Shown piece after piece: positions 40,491-49,951 of a stretch of DNA of 64,000 nucleotides. Every line of letters starts with the position of its first letter. Position 1 is the first letter of the stretch. The translations under genes and the position numbers were made by a program. The notes below the pieces were generated by a model, which worked only from the letters and a program-made list of their open reading frames with translations, made no database searches and was not told where the DNA came from. This DNA is from Actinomadura sp. NAK00032 (GTDB lineage: Bacteria > Actinomycetota > Actinomycetes > Streptosporangiales > Streptosporangiaceae). The DNA lies in the NCBI RefSeq assembly GCF_013364275.1, contig NZ_CP054932.1, positions 930,001 to 994,000 of the forward strand, read 5' to 3'.

Positions 40491-40928
40491 ATGAGCACCG
40501 TTCCCGCGCCCACCACTCCGGAGCCGCCGCTGCACATCGGCCGCTGGCAGCTCCCCGGCGGGCGGATCGCGGCGGGCAACGTCCGCGGCATCGTCCGGGG
40601 CGCGCTGCAGTCGTGGGGGCTCGGCCCGGCCGCGGGGAGCCTCAGCGACCGGGTGGCGCCGCTCGTCCAGGACCTCGTCGCGCGGGCGGCGACCCGCTGC
40701 CGCGGCCCGCTCGTGCTGCGGCTGGAGCTGCACCAGCCCGCCCGGCTGCTGCTGGGCGAGATCCACGACCCGGCCGCCGCCGACCGGTCCGGGCGCGACG
40801 GGCCCGGGTCGCATCTCGCCGCGATCGCGATCACCTACGGCAGGCGGCTCGGCCACGGCGGCTCGGCCGCCTGGTACACGCACGCCTTCGTGTGGCCGAC
40901 CCTGCCCGCCCCGGCCGGCGGCGCCTGA
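40491..40928 (+). CDS. Degenerate HATPase-like small protein
   Basis: 145 residues. The layout resembles the single-domain ATPases of the anti-sigma/RsbW type that are common in actinomycetes: AGNVRGIVRGALQSWGLGP, SDRVAPLVQDLVARAATR, GPLVLRLELHQPARLLLGEI and GHGGSAAWYTHAF correspond to the first helix, N-box helix, central strand and final strand. However, the N-box Asn and the G1 DxGxG motif are absent (IHDPAAADRSGRDG), so ATP binding is unlikely. It may be a decoy or scaffold partner. It lies 66 bp upstream of an MMPL transporter gene on the same strand. The assignment is tentative. Confidence 0.55.
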   Translation: MSTVPAPTTPEPPLHIGRWQLPGGRIAAGNVRGIVRGALQSWGLGPAAGSLSDRVAPLVQDLVARAATRCRGPLVLRLELHQPARLLLGEIHDPAAADRSGRDGPGSHLAAIAITYGRRLGHGGSAAWYTHAFVWPTLPAPAGGA

Positions 40929-40994
40929 CCGGGGTCCCCGGCCGGGCCCCGCCGGGGCCATGTTTCGCGGTGCGCTCCGGGGAAGGACGCGATC

Positions 40995-43058
40995 ATGTCC
41001 GCATCGCGTGCCGCCCGCCGGGCCCTGCCGGTGGTGCTGCTGCTGGTCTGGCTGGTGATCGGCGGGACGCTCGGCCCGTACGCGGGCAAGCTCGGCGAGG
41101 TCGCCACCAACGAGCAGTCGTCGTTCCTGCCGCGCAGCGCCGAGGCGACGCGGGTGCTCGACGAGGAGGCCGCGTTCGAGAACGACCGGACCATCCCCGC
41201 CATCGTCGTGTGGACGACCGGTGACGGCGGGATCTCGCCCGAGCAGCGCGCGGCGGCGCAGCGGGCGCTCGGCTCGCTGCGCGGCATCCCGTTCGTCACC
41301 GGCACGCCGTCGCCGGTGGTGCCGTCGGAGGACGGGGCGGCGCTGACCGGTGTCGTCCAGGTCAGGTCGGACGTCGACGAGCACAGCGCCGACATCGTCG
41401 ACCGCATCCGCCGCACCGCCGCCGAGGTCCCGGGCACCCGCGCCTACGTCGCCGGGCCCGCCGCCACCCAGGCCGACCTCGTGGACGCGTTCTCCGGCAT
41501 CGACACCCTGCTCATCGGCGTGGCCGTCATCGTCGTCCTGCTGATCCTGCTGCTGGTCTACCGCAGCGTCCTGCTGCCCTTTCTGATCATCTTCGGTTCG
41601 GTGTTCGCCCTCGGGCTGGCCTGCGGGATCGTCTACTACCTGGCGAAACAGGGCACGGTGAAGGTGGACGGCCAGGTGCAGGGCATCCTGTCGATCCTCG
41701 TCATCGGCGCCTGCACCGACTACGCGCTGCTGCTGTCGGCCCGGTTCCGCGAGGAACTCGCCCAGGGGCACGACCGGATCGACGCGATGCTGGCCGCGTG
41801 GCGCCGCTCCGCCGGGGCCATCGCCGCCAGCGCCTGCACCGTGGCCCTCGGGCTCATCGCCCTGCTGCTCAGCGACCTGTCGAACAACCGGGCGCTGGGA
41901 CCGGTCGGCGCCATCGGCATCGCCTGCGCGCTGCTCAGCGCGCTCACCTTCCTGCCCGCCGTCCTGGCCCTGCTGGGACGGTCGGCCTACTGGCCCGCCC
42001 GGCCGCGCCCCGCCCGGGCCGGCGCGACGGGGCACCCGGTGTGGGAGCGGATCGCGCGGCTGCTGGCCCGCCACCCGCGCCGCGTGTGGGCCGCCTCCCT
42101 GCTCGTGCTGATCGCGTTCGCCGCGTTCATGCCGACGCTGCGCACCGAAGGGGTGCCGCTGAGCGAGACGTTCGTCGGCGAGGCGTCGTCGGTGACGGCG
42201 CAGGACGTCCTCAACGCGCACTACCCGGGCGGCTCCGGGAACCCGGCGGTCGTCCTCACCAACGCGGGGGCGCTGCCGCAGGTCGTCCGCACGGCGGACC
42301 GGACCGAGGGCGTCTCGAACGTCATGCCGCGCACCCGGGGCGGGGCACCGCTCGTCGTGGACGGCCGCGCCCTCGTGGACGTCACGCTCACGTCCGCCTC
42401 CGACACCGCCGCCGCCCGCGCCACCGTCGAACGCCTCCGGGACGGCCTGCACGCGGTCCCCGGCGCGGACGCCCTCGTCGGCGGCTACACCGCCCAGCAG
42501 GCCGACACCCTCGCCGCCGCCGAACGCGACCGCACCGTCATCCTGCCGGTCGTCCTCGCCATCATCGTGGTGATCCTGGTGCTGCTGCTGCGCTCCCTCG
42601 CGATGCCGCTGCTGCTGGTCGCGACCGTCGCGCTCAACTACCTGGCGACCCTCGGCATCGCCGCGCTGGTCTTCCAGCACCTGCTCGGCTTCACCGCCAC
42701 CGACCCGTCGGTGCCGCTCTACGGGTTCGTGTTCCTCGTCGCGCTCGGCGTCGACTACAACATCTTCCTGATGACCCGCGCGCGCGAGGAGTCGCTGAAG
42801 CACGGGCCGCGCGACGGCGTCCTGCGCGGCCTCACCGTGACCGGCGGCGTCATCACCTCGGCGGGCGTGGTCCTCGCCGCGACGTTCGCCGCGCTCGTCG
42901 TGATCCCGCTGGCGTTCCTCGTCCAGATCGCGTTCATCGTCGCGTTCGGCGTCCTGATGGACACGCTCCTCGTACGCTCCCTGCTGGTCCCCGCGCTCGT
43001 CCGCGACGCGGGCCGGTACGCGTGGTGGCCGGGCGCCCTCTACCGCTGGCGCCCCTGA
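40995..43058 (+). CDS. MMPL family transporter
   Basis: 687 residues with the duplicated RND/MMPL layout: a single helix, a periplasmic domain, then five helices, twice. The proton-relay Asp-Tyr pairs are in LVIGACTDYALLLSARFREE and VALGVDYNIFLMTRAREESL. Other landmarks are GIDTLLIGVAVIVVLLILLL and GVVLAATFAALVVIPLAFLV. Members export lipids, antibiotics or other hydrophobic molecules using the proton gradient. The substrate is unknown. It may be co-transcribed with the degenerate HATPase-like gene 66 bp upstream. The stop codon lies in a 14-bp tandem repeat. Confidence 0.92.
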   Translation: MSASRAARRALPVVLLLVWLVIGGTLGPYAGKLGEVATNEQSSFLPRSAEATRVLDEEAAFENDRTIPAIVVWTTGDGGISPEQRAAAQRALGSLRGIPFVTGTPSPVVPSEDGAALTGVVQVRSDVDEHSADIVDRIRRTAAEVPGTRAYVAGPAATQADLVDAFSGIDTLLIGVAVIVVLLILLLVYRSVLLPFLIIFGSVFALGLACGIVYYLAKQGTVKVDGQVQGILSILVIGACTDYALLLSARFREELAQGHDRIDAMLAAWRRSAGAIAASACTVALGLIALLLSDLSNNRALGPVGAIGIACALLSALTFLPAVLALLGRSAYWPARPRPARAGATGHPVWERIARLLARHPRRVWAASLLVLIAFAAFMPTLRTEGVPLSETFVGEASSVTAQDVLNAHYPGGSGNPAVVLTNAGALPQVVRTADRTEGVSNVMPRTRGGAPLVVDGRALVDVTLTSASDTAAARATVERLRDGLHAVPGADALVGGYTAQQADTLAAAERDRTVILPVVLAIIVVILVLLLRSLAMPLLLVATVALNYLATLGIAALVFQHLLGFTATDPSVPLYGFVFLVALGVDYNIFLMTRAREESLKHGPRDGVLRGLTVTGGVITSAGVVLAATFAALVVIPLAFLVQIAFIVAFGVLMDTLLVRSLLVPALVRDAGRYAWWPGALYRWRP

Positions 43059-43080
43059 CGGGCGAGCCCTGACGGGCGAG
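43053..43080 (+). repeat. 14-bp tandem repeat spanning the MMPL stop codon
   Basis: CCCTGACGGGCGAG occurs at 43053-43066 and again, without a gap, at 43067-43080. The first copy contains the MMPL gene's TGA (43056-43058). It is one of six such stop-codon duplications in this window. Confidence 0.95.
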
Positions 43081-43218
43081 GCGGCCGCGGAGTACCCCAC
43101 GGGGCATGTTTGCGTCGAGGTTCGGTATAGGGGACGGCTCGGCGGTTGGGGACGGCGCGGGCGGGGGTAGGCGTGATCGCGCACGCACTCCAGGGGCCGC
43201 GACGCGAAGGTGGTCGGC

Positions 43219-46200
43219 ATGTCATCGGACCGCAGGTTGCTCGCGCCCTTGCTGCCCAAGGGGGAACCGGTCGAGGGGCTGCTGCGGGGCGCGCAGTTCT
43301 TCGTGCCGGGCAAGCCGTCCGGGGACTACCGGGAGGTGCACCGGGAGGGCGGGCGCGGTGCCGAGGAGTTCTACCGGGAGCGGTGGCGGCACGACAAGGA
43401 GGTGCGGTCCACGCACGGCGTGAACTGCACGGGGTCCTGCTCGTGGAAGGTGTACGTCAAGGACGGCATCATCACGTGGGAGACCCAGGAGACCGACTAC
43501 CCGTCGGTGGGGCCCGACTCGCCGGAGTACGAGCCGCGCGGCTGCCCGCGCGGGGCGTCGTTCTCCTGGTACACCTACTCGCCGTCGCGGGTGCGGTACC
43601 CGTACGTGCGCGGCCCGCTGCTCGCGCTGTGGCGGGAGGCGCGGCGGCGGACGGGCGACCCCGTCGCCGCCTGGGCGGAGATCACCGGCGACCCGGACCG
43701 GACGTCGGCCTACAAGGGGGCGCGGGGCAAGGGCGGGTTCGTGCGGTCGTCGTGGCCGGAGGTCACCGAGCTGATCGCCGCCGCGCACGTCCACACGGTC
43801 AAGGAGTACGGGCCGGACCGGGTCGTGGGGTTCTCGCCGATCCCGGCGATGTCGATGGTGTCGTACGCGGCCGGCACCCGGTTCCTGTCCATGATCGGCG
43901 GGACGGTGCTGTCGTTCTACGACTGGTACGCCGACCTGCCGATCGCGTCGCCGCAGGTGTACGGGGACCAGACCGACGTCCCCGAGTCCGGCGACTGGTG
44001 GAACGCGTCCTACCTGGTCATCTGGGGGACGAACCTGCCGATCACCCGGACGCCGGACGCGCACTTCATGACCGAGGCCCGCTACCGGGGGCAGAAGGTC
44101 GTGGTCGTCTCCCCGGACTTCTCCGACCACACCAAGTTCGCCGACGACTGGCTCGCGGCGGCGCCCGGCACGGACGGCGCGCTGGCGATGGCGATGGGCC
44201 ACGTGGTGCTCAGCGAGTTCTTCCGCGACCGGCAGGTTCCGTACTTCACCGAGTACGTGAAGACCTACACCGACCTGCCGTTCCTGGTGACGCTGGAGGA
44301 GCACGGGGACGCCGTCCGTCCGGGCAAGTTCCTCACCGCCGGCGAGCTGGGGGACGGCGGTGAGGGCGCCGCGCACAAGCCCGTGCTGCTCGACGCGCGC
44401 ACCGGGGAGCCGGTGGCGCCGAACGGGACGCTCGGCTTCCGGTACACCGACTCCGGGCAGGGCCGCTGGAACCTGGAGTTGGGCGACGTCGATCCGGTGC
44501 TGACCCTGTACGGACGCCACGAGGACGCGCGGCCGGTCGACCTGCCGCGCTTCGACACCGGCGAGACCGAGGGCGGGGCGGTCGTGCGGCGCGGCGTGCC
44601 GGTGGCGCGGGTCGGCGGCCGGCTGGTGACGACGGTGTTCGACCTGCTGATGGCGCAGTACGCGGTGCCGCGCGACGGGCTCCCCGGCGAATGGCCGGAC
44701 GGCTACGGCGACGCCGCGCACCCGTACACGCCCGCGTGGCAGGAGGAGGTCACGTCCGTCCCGGCGGCGGCGGCCGTGCGGGTGGCGCGGGAGTTCGCGC
44801 GCAACGCCGAGCTGTCGCGGGGCCGGTCGATGATCTGCATGGGCGGCGGGACGAACCACTGGTACCACTCCGACCAGATCTACCGGGCGTTCTTCACGCT
44901 GACGATGCTGTGCGGCTGCCAGGGCGTGAACGGCGGCGGCTGGGCGCACTACGTCGGGCAGGAGAAGGTGCGGCCGCTGACCGGCTGGCAGCAGGCGGCG
45001 TTCGCGCTGGACTGGCAGCGCCCGACCCGGCACATGACCGGCACGTCGTTCTTCTACCTGCACACCGACCAGTGGCGGTACGAGACATTCGGGCCGGGCG
45101 AGATGTCCGGTCCGTTGAGCCGGGGCCTGTTCCGGGGCCGGACGTTCGCCGACTGCGTCGCGCAGGCGTCCCGGCTCGGCTGGACGCCGTCGCATCCGGG
45201 GTTCGACCGCAACCCGCTCGACCTCGCCGACGAGGCCGCGGCGGCGGGACGTCCCGTCGCCGAGCACGTGGTCGACGAGCTGAAGGCGGGCCGGCTGAAG
45301 TTCGCCTGCGAGGACCCCGACGCGCCGCGGAACTGGCCGCGCGTGATGACGATCTGGCGGGCGAACGTCCTCGGCTCGTCGGGCAAGGGCATGGAGTACT
45401 TCATGCGGCACCTGCTCGGTACGGACGACGCCGTCCGGGCCGAGGAATCGCCGCCCGACCTGCGTCCCGCCGAGGTGGCCTGGCGGGACGAGGCGCCGCG
45501 CGGCAAGCTCGACCTGCTCACCACCATCGACTTCCGCATGACGAGTTCGTGCACCTACGCGGACGTCGTGCTCCCGGCGGCGACCTGGTACGAGAAGCAC
45601 GACCTGTCGAGCACCGACATGCACCCGTTCGTGCACTCGTTCAACCCGGCGATCGCGCCGCCGTGGGAGTCGCGCACCGACTTCGACGCGTTCCGGCTCA
45701 TCGCCGAGGAGTTCTCCCGGCTCGCCGCCGAGCACCTCGGCACCCGCACCGACGTGATCCCGGTCCCGCTGATGCACGACAGCGCGGACGAGACCGCGCA
45801 GCCGGGCGGCCGCGTCCTGGACTGGAAGGCGGGTGAATGCGAGCCCGTCCCAGGCGTGAGCATGCCGCGCCTGGTGACGATCGAGCGCGACTACACGGCC
45901 GTGGCCGAGAAGATGGCCGCGCTCGGCCCGCTGGTCGAGACGCTCGGCACGTCCACCAAGGGCGTCTCGCTGGTGCCGTCGGAGGCGGTCGACTACCTGC
46001 GCCAGACCAACGGCGTCGTGCGCGGCGGTGCGGCCGACGGGCGCCCCTCCCTGGCGCTGGACCTGCACATGGCCGAGGCGATCCTCGCGCTGTCGGGCAC
46101 CACGAACGGGCGCGTCGCCATGAAGGGCTGGCGCGACCTGGAGAAACGGACGGGCGTCGCCCTCGCCGACCTCGGCGAGGAGCGTGCCGGGGAACGCATC

Positions 46201-46923
46201 TCGTTCAGCGACACGGTCGTGCAGCCGCGCCCGGTCTTCGCCAGCCCCGAATGGTCCGGCATCGAGTCGGGCGGACGCCGCTACTCGCCGTTCACCGTCA
46301 ACGTCGAGCGCAAGAAGCCCTGGCACACGCTGACCGGGCGGATGCACTTCTTCCTCGACCACGACTGGATCCACGAGTACGGCGAGGCGCTCCCGACGTA
46401 CCGGCCGCCGCTGACCCTCGCCCGCCACTACGCCGAGGAGCTGGGGCTGCGGGAGGAGGGGCGGCCCGAGATCACCGTCCGGTACCTCACGCCGCACTCC
46501 AAATGGTCGATCCACTCCGAGTACCAGGACAACCTACACATGCTGCGGCTGTTCCGGGGCGGGCCGGTCATCTGGATGAGCCCCGTGGACGCCGCGAAGA
46601 TCGACGTGCGCGACAACGACTGGATCGAGGCGTACAACCGCAACGGCGTGGTCGCCTGCCGGGCCGTCGTCACCCACCGGATGCCGCGCGGCACCGTCTT
46701 CATGTACCACGCGATGGACCGGCACCTGATGACCCCGAAATCGGAGATCTCCGGCTGGCACGGCGGCTCCGACAACTCCCTCACCCGGCTGGTGGTGAAG
46801 CCGACGCACCTGATCGGCGGCTACGGCCAGTTCAGCTACGGGTTCAACTACTACGGCCCGACCGGCAGCCAGCGCGACGAGGTCGCCGTGATCCGCAGGC
46901 GGTCCCAGGAGGTGCGGTTCTGA
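43219..46923 (+). CDS. narG: Respiratory nitrate reductase, alpha subunit
   Basis: 1234 residues, normal for NarG. It reduces nitrate to nitrite at a molybdenum bis-MGD centre on the cytoplasmic side. The N-terminal HGVNCTGSCSWKVYVKDG holds the FS0 ligands (His and Cys), with the further Cys in YEPRGCPRGAS. The molybdenum-binding Asp is in SFYDWYADLPIASPQ, and YGDQTDVPESGDWWNASYL follows as in E. coli NarG. ATG at 43219 lies 8 nt after GCGAAGG; GTG at 43210 is less likely. It is the first gene of a complete narGHJI operon, 1 bp overlapping narH. No FNR-type site was recognised in the 160 bp before it. Confidence 0.98.
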   Translation: MSSDRRLLAPLLPKGEPVEGLLRGAQFFVPGKPSGDYREVHREGGRGAEEFYRERWRHDKEVRSTHGVNCTGSCSWKVYVKDGIITWETQETDYPSVGPDSPEYEPRGCPRGASFSWYTYSPSRVRYPYVRGPLLALWREARRRTGDPVAAWAEITGDPDRTSAYKGARGKGGFVRSSWPEVTELIAAAHVHTVKEYGPDRVVGFSPIPAMSMVSYAAGTRFLSMIGGTVLSFYDWYADLPIASPQVYGDQTDVPESGDWWNASYLVIWGTNLPITRTPDAHFMTEARYRGQKVVVVSPDFSDHTKFADDWLAAAPGTDGALAMAMGHVVLSEFFRDRQVPYFTEYVKTYTDLPFLVTLEEHGDAVRPGKFLTAGELGDGGEGAAHKPVLLDARTGEPVAPNGTLGFRYTDSGQGRWNLELGDVDPVLTLYGRHEDARPVDLPRFDTGETEGGAVVRRGVPVARVGGRLVTTVFDLLMAQYAVPRDGLPGEWPDGYGDAAHPYTPAWQEEVTSVPAAAAVRVAREFARNAELSRGRSMICMGGGTNHWYHSDQIYRAFFTLTMLCGCQGVNGGGWAHYVGQEKVRPLTGWQQAAFALDWQRPTRHMTGTSFFYLHTDQWRYETFGPGEMSGPLSRGLFRGRTFADCVAQASRLGWTPSHPGFDRNPLDLADEAAAAGRPVAEHVVDELKAGRLKFACEDPDAPRNWPRVMTIWRANVLGSSGKGMEYFMRHLLGTDDAVRAEESPPDLRPAEVAWRDEAPRGKLDLLTTIDFRMTSSCTYADVVLPAATWYEKHDLSSTDMHPFVHSFNPAIAPPWESRTDFDAFRLIAEEFSRLAAEHLGTRTDVIPVPLMHDSADETAQPGGRVLDWKAGECEPVPGVSMPRLVTIERDYTAVAEKMAALGPLVETLGTSTKGVSLVPSEAVDYLRQTNGVVRGGAADGRPSLALDLHMAEAILALSGTTNGRVAMKGWRDLEKRTGVALADLGEERAGERISFSDTVVQPRPVFASPEWSGIESGGRRYSPFTVNVERKKPWHTLTGRMHFFLDHDWIHEYGEALPTYRPPLTLARHYAEELGLREEGRPEITVRYLTPHSKWSIHSEYQDNLHMLRLFRGGPVIWMSPVDAAKIDVRDNDWIEAYNRNGVVACRAVVTHRMPRGTVFMYHAMDRHLMTPKSEISGWHGGSDNSLTRLVVKPTHLIGGYGQFSYGFNYYGPTGSQRDEVAVIRRRSQEVRF

Positions 46924-48569
46924 TGCGTCCCATGGCGCAGGTCGCGATGGTGATGAACCTCGACAAGTGCATCGGCTGCCACACCTGCTCGGTCACCTGC
47001 AAGCAGACCTGGACCAACCGCCCCGGCACCGAGTACGTGTACTTCAACAACGTCGAGACCAAACCGGGCCTCGGCTACCCGCGCCGCTACGAGGACCAGC
47101 GGCAGTGGAAGGGCGGCTGGACGCTCGACGGCAAAGGGCGGCTCCAGCTCAAGGCGGGCGGGCGGCTGCGCAGGCTGCTGTCCATCTTCTACAACCCCGA
47201 CCTGCCGACGATCGACGACTACGGCGACCCGTGGACCTACGACTACCAGACGGTGATCGACGCCCCGCTCGGCACGCAGAACCCGAGCGCCCACTCCATC
47301 TCCGCGCTCACCGGGCGCGACATGTCGCCGCGCTGGGGCAGCAACTGGGACGACGACCTCGCCGGCGCCCCCGAGCACGCGCACGCCGACCCCGACCTCG
47401 CCGGCATCGAGGACCGGGTCAGGATGGAGTTCGAGCAGGTCTTCATGTTCTACCTGCCGCGCATCTGCGAGCACTGCCTGAACCCGTCGTGCGTGGCCTC
47501 CTGCCCGTCCGGCGCGATGTACAAGCGGGCGGAGGACGGCATCGTCCTCGTCGACCAGGACCGGTGCCGGGGCTGGCGGTTCTGCGTGTCCGGCTGCCCG
47601 TACAAGAAGGTCTATTTCAACCACCGCACCGGCAAGGCGGAGAAGTGCACGCTGTGCTTCCCGCGCATCGAGGGCGGGCAGCCCACCATCTGCTCCGAGA
47701 CCTGCGTCGGACGGCTCCGCTACCTCGGGCTGTTCCTGTACGACGCCGACAAGGTCACCGAGGCGGCGGCGACGCCGGACGAGCAGGACCTGTACGAGGC
47801 GCAGCTGTCGGTGTTCCTCGACCCGTCCGACCCGGAGGTGCGGCGGGCGGCGGCCGACGCGGGCATCCCCGCCGACTGGATCGACGCCGCGCGGCGCTCC
47901 CCGGTCTACTCGCTGGCCGTCCGGCACCGGGTGGCGCTGCCGCTGCATCCGGAGTACCGGACCCTGCCGATGGTCTGGTACATCCCGCCGCTGTCCCCGG
48001 TCGCCGACGTCGCCCACTCCGCCGGGTACGACGACGCCGACCCCGACCGGGTGTTCGCGACCATCGACGAGCTGCGCATCCCCATCGAGTACCTCGCCAA
48101 CCTGTTCACGGCGGGGGAGACGGGGACCGTCCGCAACGTGCTGCGCAAGCTCGCCGCCGTCCGCGCCGTGCAGCGCGCCGCGCAGCTCGGGCTCGACCTC
48201 GCCGAGGACCTGCCCGCGTCCGTCGGGTCCAGCGCGGACGACCTGGACGACCTGTACCGCCTCCTCGCCATCGCCAAGTACGAGGACCGCTACGTCATCC
48301 CGAAGGCGCACGCCGAGGACGCCGGACGGCTCATGGCCCAGCACGAGCAGCTGTTCTGCAGCCTCGACGGCGACGGCGGCCCCGGCATGGGCGGGCACGG
48401 GCCGGGTGGGCACGGGCCGCAGTCCGACGTGGAGAGCTTCCATCCGGGCGAGGTGCGCGGCGGCGCGAGCACGTTCCGGGCCGGCGACGGCAGGACGCAC
48501 TTCAACCTGCTCGGCTGGGACGGGCGCGGCGACGCCCCCCACCTCTTCCCGGAAGGCGACGCCCAGTGA
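46923..48569 (+). CDS. narH: Respiratory nitrate reductase, beta subunit
   Basis: 548 residues. Four cysteine clusters are visible: CIGCHTCSVTCKQTW, CEHCLNPSCVASCP, CRGWRFCVSGCPYKK and CTLCFPRIEGGQPTICSETC. The Trp in the third cluster in place of one Cys is normal and gives a [3Fe-4S] centre beside three [4Fe-4S] centres. It carries electrons from NarI haems to NarG. A Gly/His-rich stretch (GMGGHGPGGHGPQ, near residue 485) is an addition relative to E. coli NarH. It overlaps narG by one base (TGATG) and narJ by four (GTGA). Confidence 0.98.
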   Translation: MRPMAQVAMVMNLDKCIGCHTCSVTCKQTWTNRPGTEYVYFNNVETKPGLGYPRRYEDQRQWKGGWTLDGKGRLQLKAGGRLRRLLSIFYNPDLPTIDDYGDPWTYDYQTVIDAPLGTQNPSAHSISALTGRDMSPRWGSNWDDDLAGAPEHAHADPDLAGIEDRVRMEFEQVFMFYLPRICEHCLNPSCVASCPSGAMYKRAEDGIVLVDQDRCRGWRFCVSGCPYKKVYFNHRTGKAEKCTLCFPRIEGGQPTICSETCVGRLRYLGLFLYDADKVTEAAATPDEQDLYEAQLSVFLDPSDPEVRRAAADAGIPADWIDAARRSPVYSLAVRHRVALPLHPEYRTLPMVWYIPPLSPVADVAHSAGYDDADPDRVFATIDELRIPIEYLANLFTAGETGTVRNVLRKLAAVRAVQRAAQLGLDLAEDLPASVGSSADDLDDLYRLLAIAKYEDRYVIPKAHAEDAGRLMAQHEQLFCSLDGDGGPGMGGHGPGGHGPQSDVESFHPGEVRGGASTFRAGDGRTHFNLLGWDGRGDAPHLFPEGDAQ

Positions 48570-49198
48570 GCGACAGGGCGGGCCAGACGTACAAGCTCGC
48601 CTCAGTCCTGCTCCAGTACCCGACGATGGCGCTGTTCGAGGGGCTCGACCGGCTCGACGCCGCCGCGTCCGAGACCCGGCCGAAGGCGTCCCGCGAGGCG
48701 TTCGAGCGGTTCCTCGGCTGGCTGCGCGCCACCCCGCAGACCGAGGTCGCGCAGCACTACGTCGAGACGTTCGACCTGCGGCGCCGCTGCGCGCTCTACC
48801 TCACCTACGCCCGGCACGGCGACACCCGCAAGCGCGGGATGGCGCTGCTGGCGATCAAGACCGCCTACCGGGTCGCGGGGTTCGCGCCGTCCGACGACGA
48901 GCTGCCCGACTACCTGCCGCTCGTGCTGGACTTCGCGGCGCTCGCCCCCGACGGCGGGCGGCTGCTCCGCCGGCACCGCGCCGACCTGGAACTGCTGCGC
49001 ACCGCCCTGCACGACGCGGGTACCCCCTACGCCGACCTCGTCGAGGCGGTGTGCGCGCGGCTGCCGCGCCCCGGCCGCCGCGACCTCGCGCTCGTCCGGC
49101 GGGCGCGGGAGCAGGGACCCCCCGAGGAGGAGGTGGGGCTCGCGCCGTTCGCCCCGCCGGAGTACCTGGACGGAACCGGAGCGGGGGCTCGGCGATGA
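48566..49198 (+). CDS. narJ: Nitrate reductase molybdenum cofactor assembly chaperone
   Basis: 210 residues of the NarJ/TorD-like helical chaperone family: YKLASVLLQYPTMALFEGL, EVAQHYVETFDLRRRCALYL with TYARHGDTRKRGMALLAIKT, and ELPDYLPLVLDFAALAPDG. It binds the NarG N-terminus and helps insert the molybdenum cofactor before membrane attachment by NarI. GTG start overlaps the narH stop. The C-terminal tail (about residues 175-210) is variable and Pro-rich. Confidence 0.96.
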   Translation: MSDRAGQTYKLASVLLQYPTMALFEGLDRLDAAASETRPKASREAFERFLGWLRATPQTEVAQHYVETFDLRRRCALYLTYARHGDTRKRGMALLAIKTAYRVAGFAPSDDELPDYLPLVLDFAALAPDGGRLLRRHRADLELLRTALHDAGTPYADLVEAVCARLPRPGRRDLALVRRAREQGPPEEEVGLAPFAPPEYLDGTGAGARR

Positions 49199-49950
49199 CC
49201 GACTCGATGACCAGCGGCGACCTGTGGTGGTGGGTGATCCTGCCCTACGCGTCGATGATCGTCTTCGTGGTGGGGCACATCTGGCGGTGGCGCTACGACC
49301 AGTTCGGCTGGACGAGCCGCTCCACCCAGCTCCAGGAGCGCCGCCTCCTCAAATGGGGCGCGCCGCTGTTCCACTACTCCACGTTCGCCGCCATCGCGGG
49401 GCACGTCATCGGCATCCTCATCCCGAAGGCGTTCACCGAGTGGCTCGGCATCCCCGAGCGCGCCTACACGCTGTTCTCCGGCATCGCCGGGTCGGTCGCG
49501 GCGATCGGCGTGCTGATCGGCGCCGGCATCCTGATCTTCCGCCGGATGGGGGTACCGCGCGTCCGCGCGACGACCAGCGCGGTCGACTACCTGGCGCTGA
49601 TCCTGCTCGGCATCATCAGCGTGCTCGGCATCTACCTGACGCTCGGCGTGCAGCAGTTCGGCGGCGGCTACGACTACCGCAACACGGTGTCCCCGTGGTT
49701 CCGCAGCCTGTTCGCCGGCTCCCCGGACTACCGCGCGATCGGAGCCGCGCCGATCATGTACCAGGTGCACGCCACCGCCGCCTGGATGATCTTCGCGGTG
49801 TGGCCGTTCAGCCGGCTCGTCCACGCGTGGAGCGTCCCGCTGTGGTACCTGTGGCGGCCCTACGTCGTCTACCGCGACCGCCGCGCCGCGCCACCCCCCG
49901 AACCGGGCACCGGCGGCCGGAAGTGGCGCAAGATCGGCGTACCGTACTGA
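49195..49950 (+). CDS. narI: Respiratory nitrate reductase, gamma subunit (cytochrome b)
   Basis: 251 residues with five membrane segments, for example WWWVILPYASMIVFVVGHIW and FHYSTFAAIAGHVIGILIPK; the His in these helices and in MYQVHATAAWMIFAVWPFSR and SRLVHAWSVPLWYL are haem b ligands. It anchors NarGH to the membrane and oxidises menaquinol. The ATG overlaps narJ's stop (ATGA). It is directly followed by a SLAC1/TDT-family channel gene rather than narK. Confidence 0.97.
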   Translation: MTDSMTSGDLWWWVILPYASMIVFVVGHIWRWRYDQFGWTSRSTQLQERRLLKWGAPLFHYSTFAAIAGHVIGILIPKAFTEWLGIPERAYTLFSGIAGSVAAIGVLIGAGILIFRRMGVPRVRATTSAVDYLALILLGIISVLGIYLTLGVQQFGGGYDYRNTVSPWFRSLFAGSPDYRAIGAAPIMYQVHATAAWMIFAVWPFSRLVHAWSVPLWYLWRPYVVYRDRRAAPPPEPGTGGRKWRKIGVPY

Positions 49951-49951
49951 T

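Noticed and set aside
43222-46515. Very long minus-strand open frame opposite narG
   Set aside because: High GC leaves long antisense frames open. The predicted protein is Arg/Val/His-rich without domains, and narG is certain.
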